A DNA stretch of 64,000 bases from Williamsia sp. CHRR-6 (GTDB lineage: Bacteria; Actinomycetota; Actinomycetes; Mycobacteriales; Mycobacteriaceae). Every line of letters starts with the position of its first letter. The first letter of the stretch is position 1. The stretch spans positions 248,001-312,000 of the forward strand of contig NZ_JAHCSG010000005.1 of NCBI RefSeq assembly GCF_018474015.1. The letters are read 5' to 3'. This document shows positions 19,356 to 26,884 of this stretch, piece after piece. The translations under genes and the position numbers were made by a program. Below the pieces are notes generated by a model. That model worked only from the letters and a program-made list of their open reading frames with translations. It had not been told where the DNA came from and did not search any database.

Positions 19356-20828
19356 ATGCTGTCCGACACGGTTTCGACGCCGTTCGCAGCCGGTCAGATC
19401 TCCATCCTGGCCGGGTCACCACCGAGGCTGGGCGGCACCCCTGCCCCTGGCACGGACGGCACTCGGGTCGACTACCTGATCCAGCGAGCCGAATCTGATT
19501 CGGTTGTCGCCGAGTATCGGCGCCTGCGACGCGAGGCGTTCGTGGTCGAACAACACCTGTTCACCCGCGATGATCACGACGACATCGACGATGATCCGCG
19601 CACCGTCGTTCTGGTGGCGCTCGACCCGGACGGCACGGTGTTGGGCGGGGTCCGTCTGGCACCCTGCACGCCCACCGACATCGGATGGTGGGCAGGCAGT
19701 CGCCTGGTGGTCCGACCCGGCGGTCGCCACCTCGGGGCCGGTCCAGCTCTGATCCGCGCCGCCTGCGCGCACGCGCAGGCCCACGGGGTGTTGCGGTTCG
19801 ACGCTCTGGTCCAGGCCCGCCACCTGTCGATCTTTCGGCGGCTCGGCTGGGTGGCCGCGACCGGCGTCGACCATGCCGACTCATCGGTGGGCGGGGTCGA
19901 ACACATCGCGATGCGCTGGCCCATCGGCGCGATCCAGGCCACCGCCGACGCGACCAAATCGTTCCTCGGTGCCGCGCTCGCGCCGCTGCGGGCACAGCCC
20001 GGCGGTCTCGGACCGGCCGGCTTCACCGGCGACGACGGCGTCCCGGTGCCACGATCGGATGTGATCGCCGCCTGCGACGCGATCATCCCGTCGATGGTCG
20101 AACGTGATCCTGAGTGGGCAGGCTGGTGTTCGGTACTGGTCAACCTCAACGACCTGTCGGCCATGGGTGCCGATCCCACGGGTCTGCTCGACGCCGTCGG
20201 TGCGCCCAGCCGCTCGCACCTCACCCGCATCATCCGAGGGCTCGCTGCGGCCGCCGCCGCATGGGGGGTACCGGTGCTCGGCGGTCACACCCAACTCGGC
20301 GTCCCGTGCGCACTGTCGGTCACCGCGCTGGGCCACGCCGCCGACCCGATTCGCGCCGGAGGCGGTCGCTGCGGCGACGAGATCCGACTGACCGCCGACC
20401 TCACCGGTACCTGGCGGCGCGGATATCAGGGCCGTCAATGGGACTCGACAAGTGGACGCGGCGGAACCGACCTGCGAGCGATGGGCGCACTGATGGGGGC
20501 CATGCGTCCGGCCGCCGCGAAGGACGTCAGCATGGCCGGCACCGTGGGCACCCTCGGGATGCTGGCCGAGGCGTCGGGAACCGGGGCTGAACTCGACATG
20601 GCGTCGGTGCCCCGGCCCGAGGGCACCGACATGGGGGCCTGGCTGTCGTGTTTCCCGGGTTTCGCGATGATCAGCGCAGGCGCGGTGTCCCCGACACCAC
20701 TGCCTGCGGGTGTGGTCAGCACAGCGTGCGGTCGACTCACCTCGGCGCCAGGGGTTCGACTGCGCTGGCCTGACGGCGAACTGAGCACCGCGATCGGAGC
20801 CGGGGTGACCGGCCTGGGTGACGCGTGA
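19356..20828 (+). CDS. GNAT N-acetyltransferase fused to AIR-synthase-like (PurM fold) domain
   Basis: 490-aa two-domain protein. Residues ~30-185 form a GNAT domain (MSMEG_0567/Sll0786 family), with the acetyl-CoA loop RPGGRHLGAGPALIRAACAHA. Residues ~190-490 form a PurM/AIR-synthase-like ATP-binding domain (Sll0787 type), with GDDGVPVPRSDVIAACDAIIP, NLNDLSAMGADPTGLLDAVG and a late GFAMISAG. In cyanobacteria these are two genes (sll0786, sll0787), so fusion couples acylation with an ATP-dependent step. PurM-fold enzymes activate carbonyl oxygens by phosphorylation or act as kinases, as in SelD and HypE. HypE makes a nitrile (cyanide) ligand by dehydrating a thiocarboxamide, an interesting precedent. 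Start ATG follows the radical SAM stop by 4 bp. Confidence 0.9.
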   Translation: MLSDTVSTPFAAGQISILAGSPPRLGGTPAPGTDGTRVDYLIQRAESDSVVAEYRRLRREAFVVEQHLFTRDDHDDIDDDPRTVVLVALDPDGTVLGGVRLAPCTPTDIGWWAGSRLVVRPGGRHLGAGPALIRAACAHAQAHGVLRFDALVQARHLSIFRRLGWVAATGVDHADSSVGGVEHIAMRWPIGAIQATADATKSFLGAALAPLRAQPGGLGPAGFTGDDGVPVPRSDVIAACDAIIPSMVERDPEWAGWCSVLVNLNDLSAMGADPTGLLDAVGAPSRSHLTRIIRGLAAAAAAWGVPVLGGHTQLGVPCALSVTALGHAADPIRAGGGRCGDEIRLTADLTGTWRRGYQGRQWDSTSGRGGTDLRAMGALMGAMRPAAAKDVSMAGTVGTLGMLAEASGTGAELDMASVPRPEGTDMGAWLSCFPGFAMISAGAVSPTPLPAGVVSTACGRLTSAPGVRLRWPDGELSTAIGAGVTGLGDA

Positions 20829-21709
20829 GTGCGCCGACCGTGACACGCCCCACCGGTGCGGTGACGATCGGCGCGGTGGCCGCACACTTCGGCCGCGACC
20901 TCGATCGCGGACTGAGCAAGATCCGCACCATCATCGCCGGTGCTGCGCGAGACGGCGTGGATCTGCTGGTGCTTCCCGACGCGGCCCTCGGTGGATACCT
21001 CGGTGACCTGCGTTCGCCCGACGTCACCGCGCTGCCGCCCACACTGCGGGTCGACGGACCCGAGATCGCGATGGTGGCCGCAGCGGCCGGCCCGATGACG
21101 GTCTGCGTCGGCTACGCCGAAGAAGCCGACGGGCGACGGTTCAACTCCGCGGTGTGCGTCAGCGGGGATGGTGTGCTGGGCACCCACCGCAAGGTGCATC
21201 AGCCGGCGGGGGAGTCGATCGCCTATGACGCTGGTGACGGGTTCGAAGCTTTCGACACCCCGGTCGGACGGATGGGCATGCTGATCGACTACGACAAGAC
21301 GTTCCCCGAGGCCGCCCGCACGGTCGCCCTCGACGGCGCCCACGTCATCGCCGCCCTGTCGGCCTGGCCGGCCAGCGTCACCGATCGCGCGTCACGGCTG
21401 CCTGCCGATCGACAGTCACGGTTGTTCGATCTCTACGACGCCGCTCGGGCCGCCGAGAACCAGGTGGTGCTGGTGTCGTCCAACCAGACGGGGGTGATGG
21501 GTTCGCTGCGCTTCCTCGGACAGGCCAAGGTCGTGGGCCCTGGCGGAGAGATCCTGGCGACCACCCGATCCAAGGGCGGGATGGCTCGGGTGACGATGGA
21601 CATCAGCGCCGAGATCGCCCGCTCCCGGCGGGTTCTCGATCATCTCGCCGAGCGTCGTGTGGAGACCTACGCCGACGTGCCGTCGGTTCCCGGCACGTGT
21701 GCACCGTGA
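20825..21709 (+). CDS. Nitrilase-fold paralogue with substituted catalytic residues (probable pseudoenzyme)
   Basis: 294-aa nitrilase-superfamily protein clearly related to the first gene of the cluster: GGYL after the Glu site, HRKVHQP, DYDKTFPEAARTVALDGAHVIAALSAWPAS, QVVLVSSNQTGVMGSL. However the catalytic Glu is Asp52 (LVLPDAALGGY) and the nucleophilic Cys is Asp155 (LIDYDKTFPEAA); only Lys123 is kept. Without the Cys it cannot form the thioimidate/acyl-enzyme. It may bind the same ligand as a regulator or scaffold, pair with the active nitrilase in mixed spirals, or catalyse a non-hydrolytic step. The GTG start overlaps the previous stop (GTGA), and the stop overlaps the glycosyltransferase GTG. 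The rest of the fold is intact, so decay seems unlikely. Confidence 0.9.
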   Translation: MSAPTVTRPTGAVTIGAVAAHFGRDLDRGLSKIRTIIAGAARDGVDLLVLPDAALGGYLGDLRSPDVTALPPTLRVDGPEIAMVAAAAGPMTVCVGYAEEADGRRFNSAVCVSGDGVLGTHRKVHQPAGESIAYDAGDGFEAFDTPVGRMGMLIDYDKTFPEAARTVALDGAHVIAALSAWPASVTDRASRLPADRQSRLFDLYDAARAAENQVVLVSSNQTGVMGSLRFLGQAKVVGPGGEILATTRSKGGMARVTMDISAEIARSRRVLDHLAERRVETYADVPSVPGTCAP

Positions 21710-22818
21710 CCCGCTCGTTGTCGATCGCGTTGATCACCTACTCGACCAAACCGCGTGGCGGGGTGGTTCACACCTTGCATCTGGCCGAGGCGTTGGCAGC
21801 AGCCGGTGCGCGGGTGACGGTGTGGTCGCTGGCGCGGGCCGGTGACGTCGGGTTCTTTCGGGCTGTCGACCCCGCGGTGACCGTCCGACTGGTCGACTTC
21901 CCGACCGTCGACGGCGAATCGGTAACCGAGCGAATCGTGCGTTCCATCGAGGGGATGCGGGCAGCGGTGCGCCTCGACGACTACGACATCGTCCACGCAC
22001 AGGACTGCATCAGTGCCAATGCCGTCGGCACCTGTATCCGGACCGTGCACCACCTCGACACCTTCACCACGCCGATCCTGGTGGAATGCCACGAGAAGGC
22101 GATCGTCACCCCGTACGCGCACATCTGCGTGTCGCAGGCGGTGGCCGACGAGGTACACCACGGGTGGGGAGTGTCACCCACCGTCATCCCCAACGGTGTC
22201 GCCGCGGGGCGGTTCGCCGCCGCCGCCGCCGACACCGAAGAGGCGACCCGGGCGCGCCGGCGCTGGACCGACCGATTGGGCGACTACGTCCTGGCGGTCG
22301 GTGGCATCGAACCTCGCAAGGGGACAATCGATCTGGTGCGTGCTGTCGCTCGCCTGCAGACCATCCGACCTGAGATGTCCCTGGTGATCGCGGGCGGGGA
22401 GACGCTTTTCGACTACCGGGATTACCGCAGCGAGTTCGAATCGACCTGTGCCGCATTCAATGTCGATCCGGTGGTGCTCGGTGCGGTCGACGACGACGAA
22501 CTGCCCGCGCTGGTGGCCGCCTGCCGGGTGTTCGCCTTCCCGTCGACCAAGGAGGGCTTCGGCCTGGCGGCGATGGAGGCCCTGGCCGCCGGGCGACCGG
22601 TGGTGGCGCGTGACCTGCCGGTGCTGCGCGAGGTGTTCGGTGACACGGTGCGCTACGCCGGCGATGTCACCGGCCTCGCCCAGGAACTCGGCGACGCATG
22701 CCAACACCCGTCGACCACGCGCGATCGTGCCGCGGGCCAGGCGGTGGCTGCGGCCCTCACCTGGGATGTGGCCGCGCGCGCGCACCTGGACTTCTACCGT
22801 CGGCACCCGCGGCCCTAG
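21706..22818 (+). CDS. MSMEG_0565-family GT4 glycosyltransferase (Nit1C)
   Basis: 370-aa GT-B glycosyltransferase. The N-terminal Rossmann half has the donor/acceptor glycine motif KPRGGVVHTLHLAEALAAAGARVTVWS. The C-terminal half has the GT4 E-x7-E motif in KEGFGLAAMEALAAGRPVVARDL (residues ~282-291). No membrane helix is seen. It would move a sugar from a nucleotide sugar to a small molecule. GTG 21706 overlaps the stop of the nitrilase paralogue by 4 bp; GTG 21697 is an alternative. As last gene of the cluster it suggests that the pathway product is glycosylated. It ends 31 bp before the convergent DUF5695 gene. Confidence 0.9.
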   Translation: MTRSLSIALITYSTKPRGGVVHTLHLAEALAAAGARVTVWSLARAGDVGFFRAVDPAVTVRLVDFPTVDGESVTERIVRSIEGMRAAVRLDDYDIVHAQDCISANAVGTCIRTVHHLDTFTTPILVECHEKAIVTPYAHICVSQAVADEVHHGWGVSPTVIPNGVAAGRFAAAAADTEEATRARRRWTDRLGDYVLAVGGIEPRKGTIDLVRAVARLQTIRPEMSLVIAGGETLFDYRDYRSEFESTCAAFNVDPVVLGAVDDDELPALVAACRVFAFPSTKEGFGLAAMEALAAGRPVVARDLPVLREVFGDTVRYAGDVTGLAQELGDACQHPSTTRDRAAGQAVAAALTWDVAARAHLDFYRRHPRP

Positions 22819-22849
22819 CCCGCGGCCGTCCCGCAATGCTCGTCGGCGA

Positions 22850-25800
22850 TCACTTCAGTCCATCGATGCGGACATCGTCGATGTCGCCGATGAACTGCGG
22901 CCCGCCGAGACCTGACAGACCCAGGTAGTTCATCCGGGTGGCACCCAGCGCACTGGGAGCGACACGCAGATCGCGGACCGCCGACACCGGCGTCCCGTCG
23001 ACGAACATCTGATACTCGACCCGAGAGGGACCGCGGGTGCCGATGGTGACGGAGATGGTCGTCCAGCGCCCCGGTTGCGCGCGGAATGTCGAGTCCAGCT
23101 CCTGTTCAGTGGTCGCCGTCGCGATCTGGGTGACCGCGACACCTGGTACCGACAACGGGGTGAGCGAGAAATACGTCTCGTCGGGACCCGTGATGTCGAA
23201 CAACGGGAACTGATCCTTCTGGCCCACCTGCGATGCGTCGGCACGGAAGCGCATCGAGATGGTGCAGCTGTCGCAGCGACTCAGGATGTTCTCAGGCATG
23301 GCGGCGAACGAGTTCAGGGTTCCGTCAAGGTGCAGATGGCTGCCGGTACCGTCGGACCTGATCTCTGAACGGCCGAACAGAAGCAGGTCGTTGCCGTTTC
23401 CCGAGGTGTCGGGGACGGTTCGGTTGCGCTGGCTGTCAAAGGTGTAGTGGACCCAGTGCGCCGGCATAGGTGGCCGTGGCCGCACCACCACCGAGACCGA
23501 ATCGCTACTGCTCAATCGCCCGTCGGAGACCGACAACCGGAACGAGTAGGTCCCGGGCGTGCTCACCGTGACCCGTGGTCGCAGCGAACCCGCGGTGTCG
23601 ATGCGTGCCGAACCACCGACAGGTGTCGCGGTGACCGTCCAGCGGCTCGCCAGCGTCGCATCACCCGAACCAACCCCGTCGTCACGAGCTGATCCGTGCA
23701 ACGTGATGGCCTCGGTCCCGAAGGTCACCGTCTGATCGGGGCCGGCATCGACAGCGGGAGCGGTGTTCGGCGGGGTCGCCACGGGGTCGATCGAGAGCCC
23801 GAAGCGTCGGGCCGGCGGGGCGTTGAACTCGAATCGGACCGTGGGTGCCAGACCGTTGCGCGGTGGGGCGACGACGACTGTCCGACCAGGTTTCCCGTCC
23901 ACCGATACCCGATAAGCACCCGACACGAGTCCCGACACCCGGACGGTCCCGGTGTGCGAAGTACCTGCGGTGTTGGCCATGTCCAGTCGCAGCGCGCTGT
24001 TGGTGGCGGCCACCGTTGCCTGACGGTATGTGTCGGTGTCCAGCGACACCGACAGCTGTTGGCTCACCATGTTGAGTCGGCGGTTGACCCCGTCGGCCGG
24101 GGTGATGGTGGTGGACCGCGCGGTGGCTGTGGATCGCCCGCCGTAGGTGAGGGAGCCGAAGATGGGATCGTCGGTGACGACGTCGGTACTCATGGTCTGC
24201 AGGACACCCCACAGCCCGAGGTCACTCTCGCCGCTGCGGCTGCGCCACCCGTTGAGTTGCTCGACGTTTGGGCCACCGCCGTCACCCAGGGTCCCCAGCC
24301 GGCCCAACTCGGACTGGTAGGTCCAGGCGGAGGCCCCGATGTTCGCCGGGTCGGAGCTGATCTGACCGGAGTTGACACCGGCCATCAGGGTGGTCTTGGC
24401 GGCGTAGTTGGCGCGCTGCAGTTCCGCCCGGCGCGACGGGGTCACGGTGTCGCGACCCGTCTCGGTGGCCGCAGTGTGATTGACGTAGTCGTCCAACGGG
24501 TAGCCGGCCAGTGCGACGCTGTATTGCAACTGCCACCAGTTCTCCCCGTTGATGGTGGTGGGTACCACGTCGCGATACCAGACCGGCATGCGTCCTCGGG
24601 TGGCCAGCGTCTTGCCCACGATCTGGCGAAATGTCTTCTGCGCGCGTGCTCGGTCGGTCGCCATACGTTGTCGGGCCAGCGTGTAGACCGATTCTTCGCC
24701 GGTGTTGTCGTAGCTGTATTCCGAGCCGAAGGGGTATTTCTGCTTGGCGAACGCCTGATATTTGTCGTCGAGGGCGTCGTCGATGTCGTCGGCCTCTGCG
24801 GTCATCCCGGCATCGCGAAGGGCCTCCACGATGGTCGGCAGCAGTTGATCGCCCATCAGCCCGGCCTGCGAGTACCCGACGGGACCGCGGTAGAGCTCGC
24901 GCATGACGCCGTATGCGGCCTCGAGATACCACTGCGCGGGATGAGCGAACCGGATGATGCCCGGATACTGCTTGGCGATGCGGTACATGTCGAAAAACGT
25001 CGTGTAGATGTGCGGGTAGTTGTACCCGCGGTAGATCGGTGTGGTCCCCAGGCGTCCCGGTCGGCCCTGCTCCCAGAAGTTGAAGACCAGGTAGGACGGG
25101 TTCGTGCTGTCGGCAGAGTTGCCCATGAGGTTCTGCCAGACCGCCGTGGTCAGGTATCCGTCGAGCGCGCGTATCTGATCGGCGACCGGGTCTATCCGGT
25201 TCATCGCGGCGAGGAACTCGGCATGGGTGAAACCCCAGTCGTCGCCGAGCCCGAAGGATCCGGTGAAGTCGTTGTTGCGGCCGCCGGGAGGATTGTCGGA
25301 GGTGGGTGCAGATCCGTCGCGGGCGTTCATCAGCCAGTCGTCGAACGTCTGGTCGCGGATGTCGCCGGGCGCGAGTCGGTCCCGTTCGCGGGTCCACTGG
25401 GTCTTGGCGACCAGGAACGCAGCGTGCGCGCGGAGCGCCTTCCCGGTCGCGTCCGACACGTACAGCTGGGCGACCGAGGTGTTCATCCGTCCGGCCGGAT
25501 CTCGCCAGCGTACGGTGATCTGGTTGCGGCCCAGTGCGTTTCGGTTGGGGGTCACGGTGTAAATGCGGTAATCGCCGTTCGCTCTGGAATAGCGGATGGC
25601 GGGATCGCTGCGGACTGCCGATTTCAGGTCGTTCCCGGTTCGGGCGCTGACCGAGGTGATGGTGCCTTTGACCCGGACCGCGAGCTGAGCCTGCTGGTCG
25701 ACCGGCAACACCCACCCGGGCACCATCTGCAGATCCGGTTGCCCCAGCGCGACGAGAGTGTCGCGGCGGGCCACATCGTCGGCGACCGCCGAGATCCGAT

Positions 25801-26779
25801 AGCCGTGTGTGACCGAGGTGCCGGGATCGATGACGGTGGCGGTGTTGTCGAGGTAACCACGGCCCGTCGCGGCAATGGCGGTGGAGTTGCTGTAGAACAC
25901 GTTGAGGCCCTTGATGTTCGACAGCCCTTCCGGGGACGACGCCCACGCTGTCTGGCCCACTTCTTCGACCCGCCAGCGATCCTGGTACTCGAACCCTGAA
26001 CCGGTTCCCACGTCGGGGGTGAGCAACAGTGATGGCCCGATGCCACTTGGTCGACCGATCGTGATGAACGAACCGTCTCGTCCTACAAACGAGTGCGCCA
26101 ACACGCGCGTCTCGTAGATCTCGTCTTTGGGCTTGGTGAAGGTCTCGTTGTTCGGTATCGGCATCCCCCAATCACCGATGGTCAGGCGTCGACCCGAGGT
26201 GTTGTCGACGGTTTGAGACCACCGCATCGACCCGTCCGGGGCGAGGGAGTAGCGCTGGGTCACGGTGAAATCGGCGATGCCGCCCGGGGTGCGCGAGTTG
26301 CGGTAGGTCACGGTCACCGACGACGCGGTCTGCTCCACTGTGCGTCCGTCGCCGGAGAGGGTGGTCCACGCGCGCTGCCATGGCGTGCCCCCGACACCGC
26401 TCGTGGTCGCAGGACCGTCCCCGAGCGCGTAGGAGAACATCAGGTTGCCCAGCCATTGACGTTTGCCCACGTCAGGCTCGGCGGCCTCGTCAGGCGCGCT
26501 CACCGGGTTCATCACGTACTGCGTGTCGAAGGTGTCGCCGTTGATTCGCAACGACTGGATGCTGCCGTCGGCGCCGAACCCCACCTTGAGCTGCTTGGAC
26601 GCCAACCGGTGGGCGATTGCGGGCTCGGTGTCAGCCGACGCGGGGGTGGGCGTCACCGCCATCCCGGTCGCGATCACCGCCAGAGTCGCCATGCAGGCGA
26701 CGAGCCGCAAACACCCACCCGTCGGTGTCGCGCGACGCGCCGGCTCGGGCCAGAGCAAACCACGATTACGTCTGATCAC
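22850..26779 (-). CDS. Large secreted DUF5695 protein with PKD-like and LamG-like C-terminal domains
   Basis: 1309-aa exported protein. The N-terminal signal peptide has basic residues (IRRNRG), a hydrophobic core (ACMATLAVIATGMAV) and likely cleavage after TPASA. The large central part (about residues 55-990) matches DUF5695, a family with an alpha/alpha-toroid look suggestive of glycoside hydrolase or lyase activity; the fold assignment is inference. A PKD-like domain follows (about 1003-1100, AVDAGPDQTVTFGTEAITLHG; RLSVSDGRLSSSDSV), then a LamG/concanavalin-like domain (about 1105-1309, YTFDSQRNRTVPDTSGNGNDL). GTG 26779 is chosen because GAGGAAG precedes it; the frame stays open further upstream but without a start signal. 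Probably a polysaccharide-active secreted enzyme. It lies downstream of the nucleoside hydrolase gene. Confidence 0.85.
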   Translation of the reverse strand: MIRRNRGLLWPEPARRATPTGGCLRLVACMATLAVIATGMAVTPTPASADTEPAIAHRLASKQLKVGFGADGSIQSLRINGDTFDTQYVMNPVSAPDEAAEPDVGKRQWLGNLMFSYALGDGPATTSGVGGTPWQRAWTTLSGDGRTVEQTASSVTVTYRNSRTPGGIADFTVTQRYSLAPDGSMRWSQTVDNTSGRRLTIGDWGMPIPNNETFTKPKDEIYETRVLAHSFVGRDGSFITIGRPSGIGPSLLLTPDVGTGSGFEYQDRWRVEEVGQTAWASSPEGLSNIKGLNVFYSNSTAIAATGRGYLDNTATVIDPGTSVTHGYRISAVADDVARRDTLVALGQPDLQMVPGWVLPVDQQAQLAVRVKGTITSVSARTGNDLKSAVRSDPAIRYSRANGDYRIYTVTPNRNALGRNQITVRWRDPAGRMNTSVAQLYVSDATGKALRAHAAFLVAKTQWTRERDRLAPGDIRDQTFDDWLMNARDGSAPTSDNPPGGRNNDFTGSFGLGDDWGFTHAEFLAAMNRIDPVADQIRALDGYLTTAVWQNLMGNSADSTNPSYLVFNFWEQGRPGRLGTTPIYRGYNYPHIYTTFFDMYRIAKQYPGIIRFAHPAQWYLEAAYGVMRELYRGPVGYSQAGLMGDQLLPTIVEALRDAGMTAEADDIDDALDDKYQAFAKQKYPFGSEYSYDNTGEESVYTLARQRMATDRARAQKTFRQIVGKTLATRGRMPVWYRDVVPTTINGENWWQLQYSVALAGYPLDDYVNHTAATETGRDTVTPSRRAELQRANYAAKTTLMAGVNSGQISSDPANIGASAWTYQSELGRLGTLGDGGGPNVEQLNGWRSRSGESDLGLWGVLQTMSTDVVTDDPIFGSLTYGGRSTATARSTTITPADGVNRRLNMVSQQLSVSLDTDTYRQATVAATNSALRLDMANTAGTSHTGTVRVSGLVSGAYRVSVDGKPGRTVVVAPPRNGLAPTVRFEFNAPPARRFGLSIDPVATPPNTAPAVDAGPDQTVTFGTEAITLHGSARDDGVGSGDATLASRWTVTATPVGGSARIDTAGSLRPRVTVSTPGTYSFRLSVSDGRLSSSDSVSVVVRPRPPMPAHWVHYTFDSQRNRTVPDTSGNGNDLLLFGRSEIRSDGTGSHLHLDGTLNSFAAMPENILSRCDSCTISMRFRADASQVGQKDQFPLFDITGPDETYFSLTPLSVPGVAVTQIATATTEQELDSTFRAQPGRWTTISVTIGTRGPSRVEYQMFVDGTPVSAVRDLRVAPSALGATRMNYLGLSGLGGPQFIGDIDDVRIDGLK

Positions 26780-26780
26780 G

Positions 26781-26884
26781 TTCAGTGCATCTTCCTCGAG
26801 CTGGTGGACCACGACGGTACCCAGTCTCAAGGATGATGGAAAGCCCTGGTGCACTGAGTAATTCGCTGATTCAGTGCATTCTTC
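26781..26884. repeat. TTCAGTGCAT repeats flanking the DUF5695 upstream region
   Basis: TTCAGTGCATCTTC (26781-26794) and TTCAGTGCATTCTTC (26870-26884) are near-identical direct copies 89 bp apart. An inverted copy TGCACTGA at 26850-26857 forms the perfect inverted repeat TGCACTGA-N13-TCAGTGCA (26850-26878) with the second. One copy overlaps the DUF5695 ribosome-binding/start region and the other overlaps the end of the nucleoside hydrolase gene. The arrangement resembles operators for one regulator; a weak terminator is the alternative reading of the inverted pair. Confidence 0.45.

Noticed and set aside
20825-21709. Second nitrilase gene as a decaying pseudogene
   Set aside because: No frameshift or stop, overlapping start and stop with both neighbours, and the fold motifs are intact apart from the two active-site changes.
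23696-25999. Plus-strand open frame of about 770 codons inside the DUF5695 gene
   Set aside because: The opposite strand encodes clear signal peptide, PKD and LamG domains; the antisense frame shows Arg/Val/Gly-rich noise.
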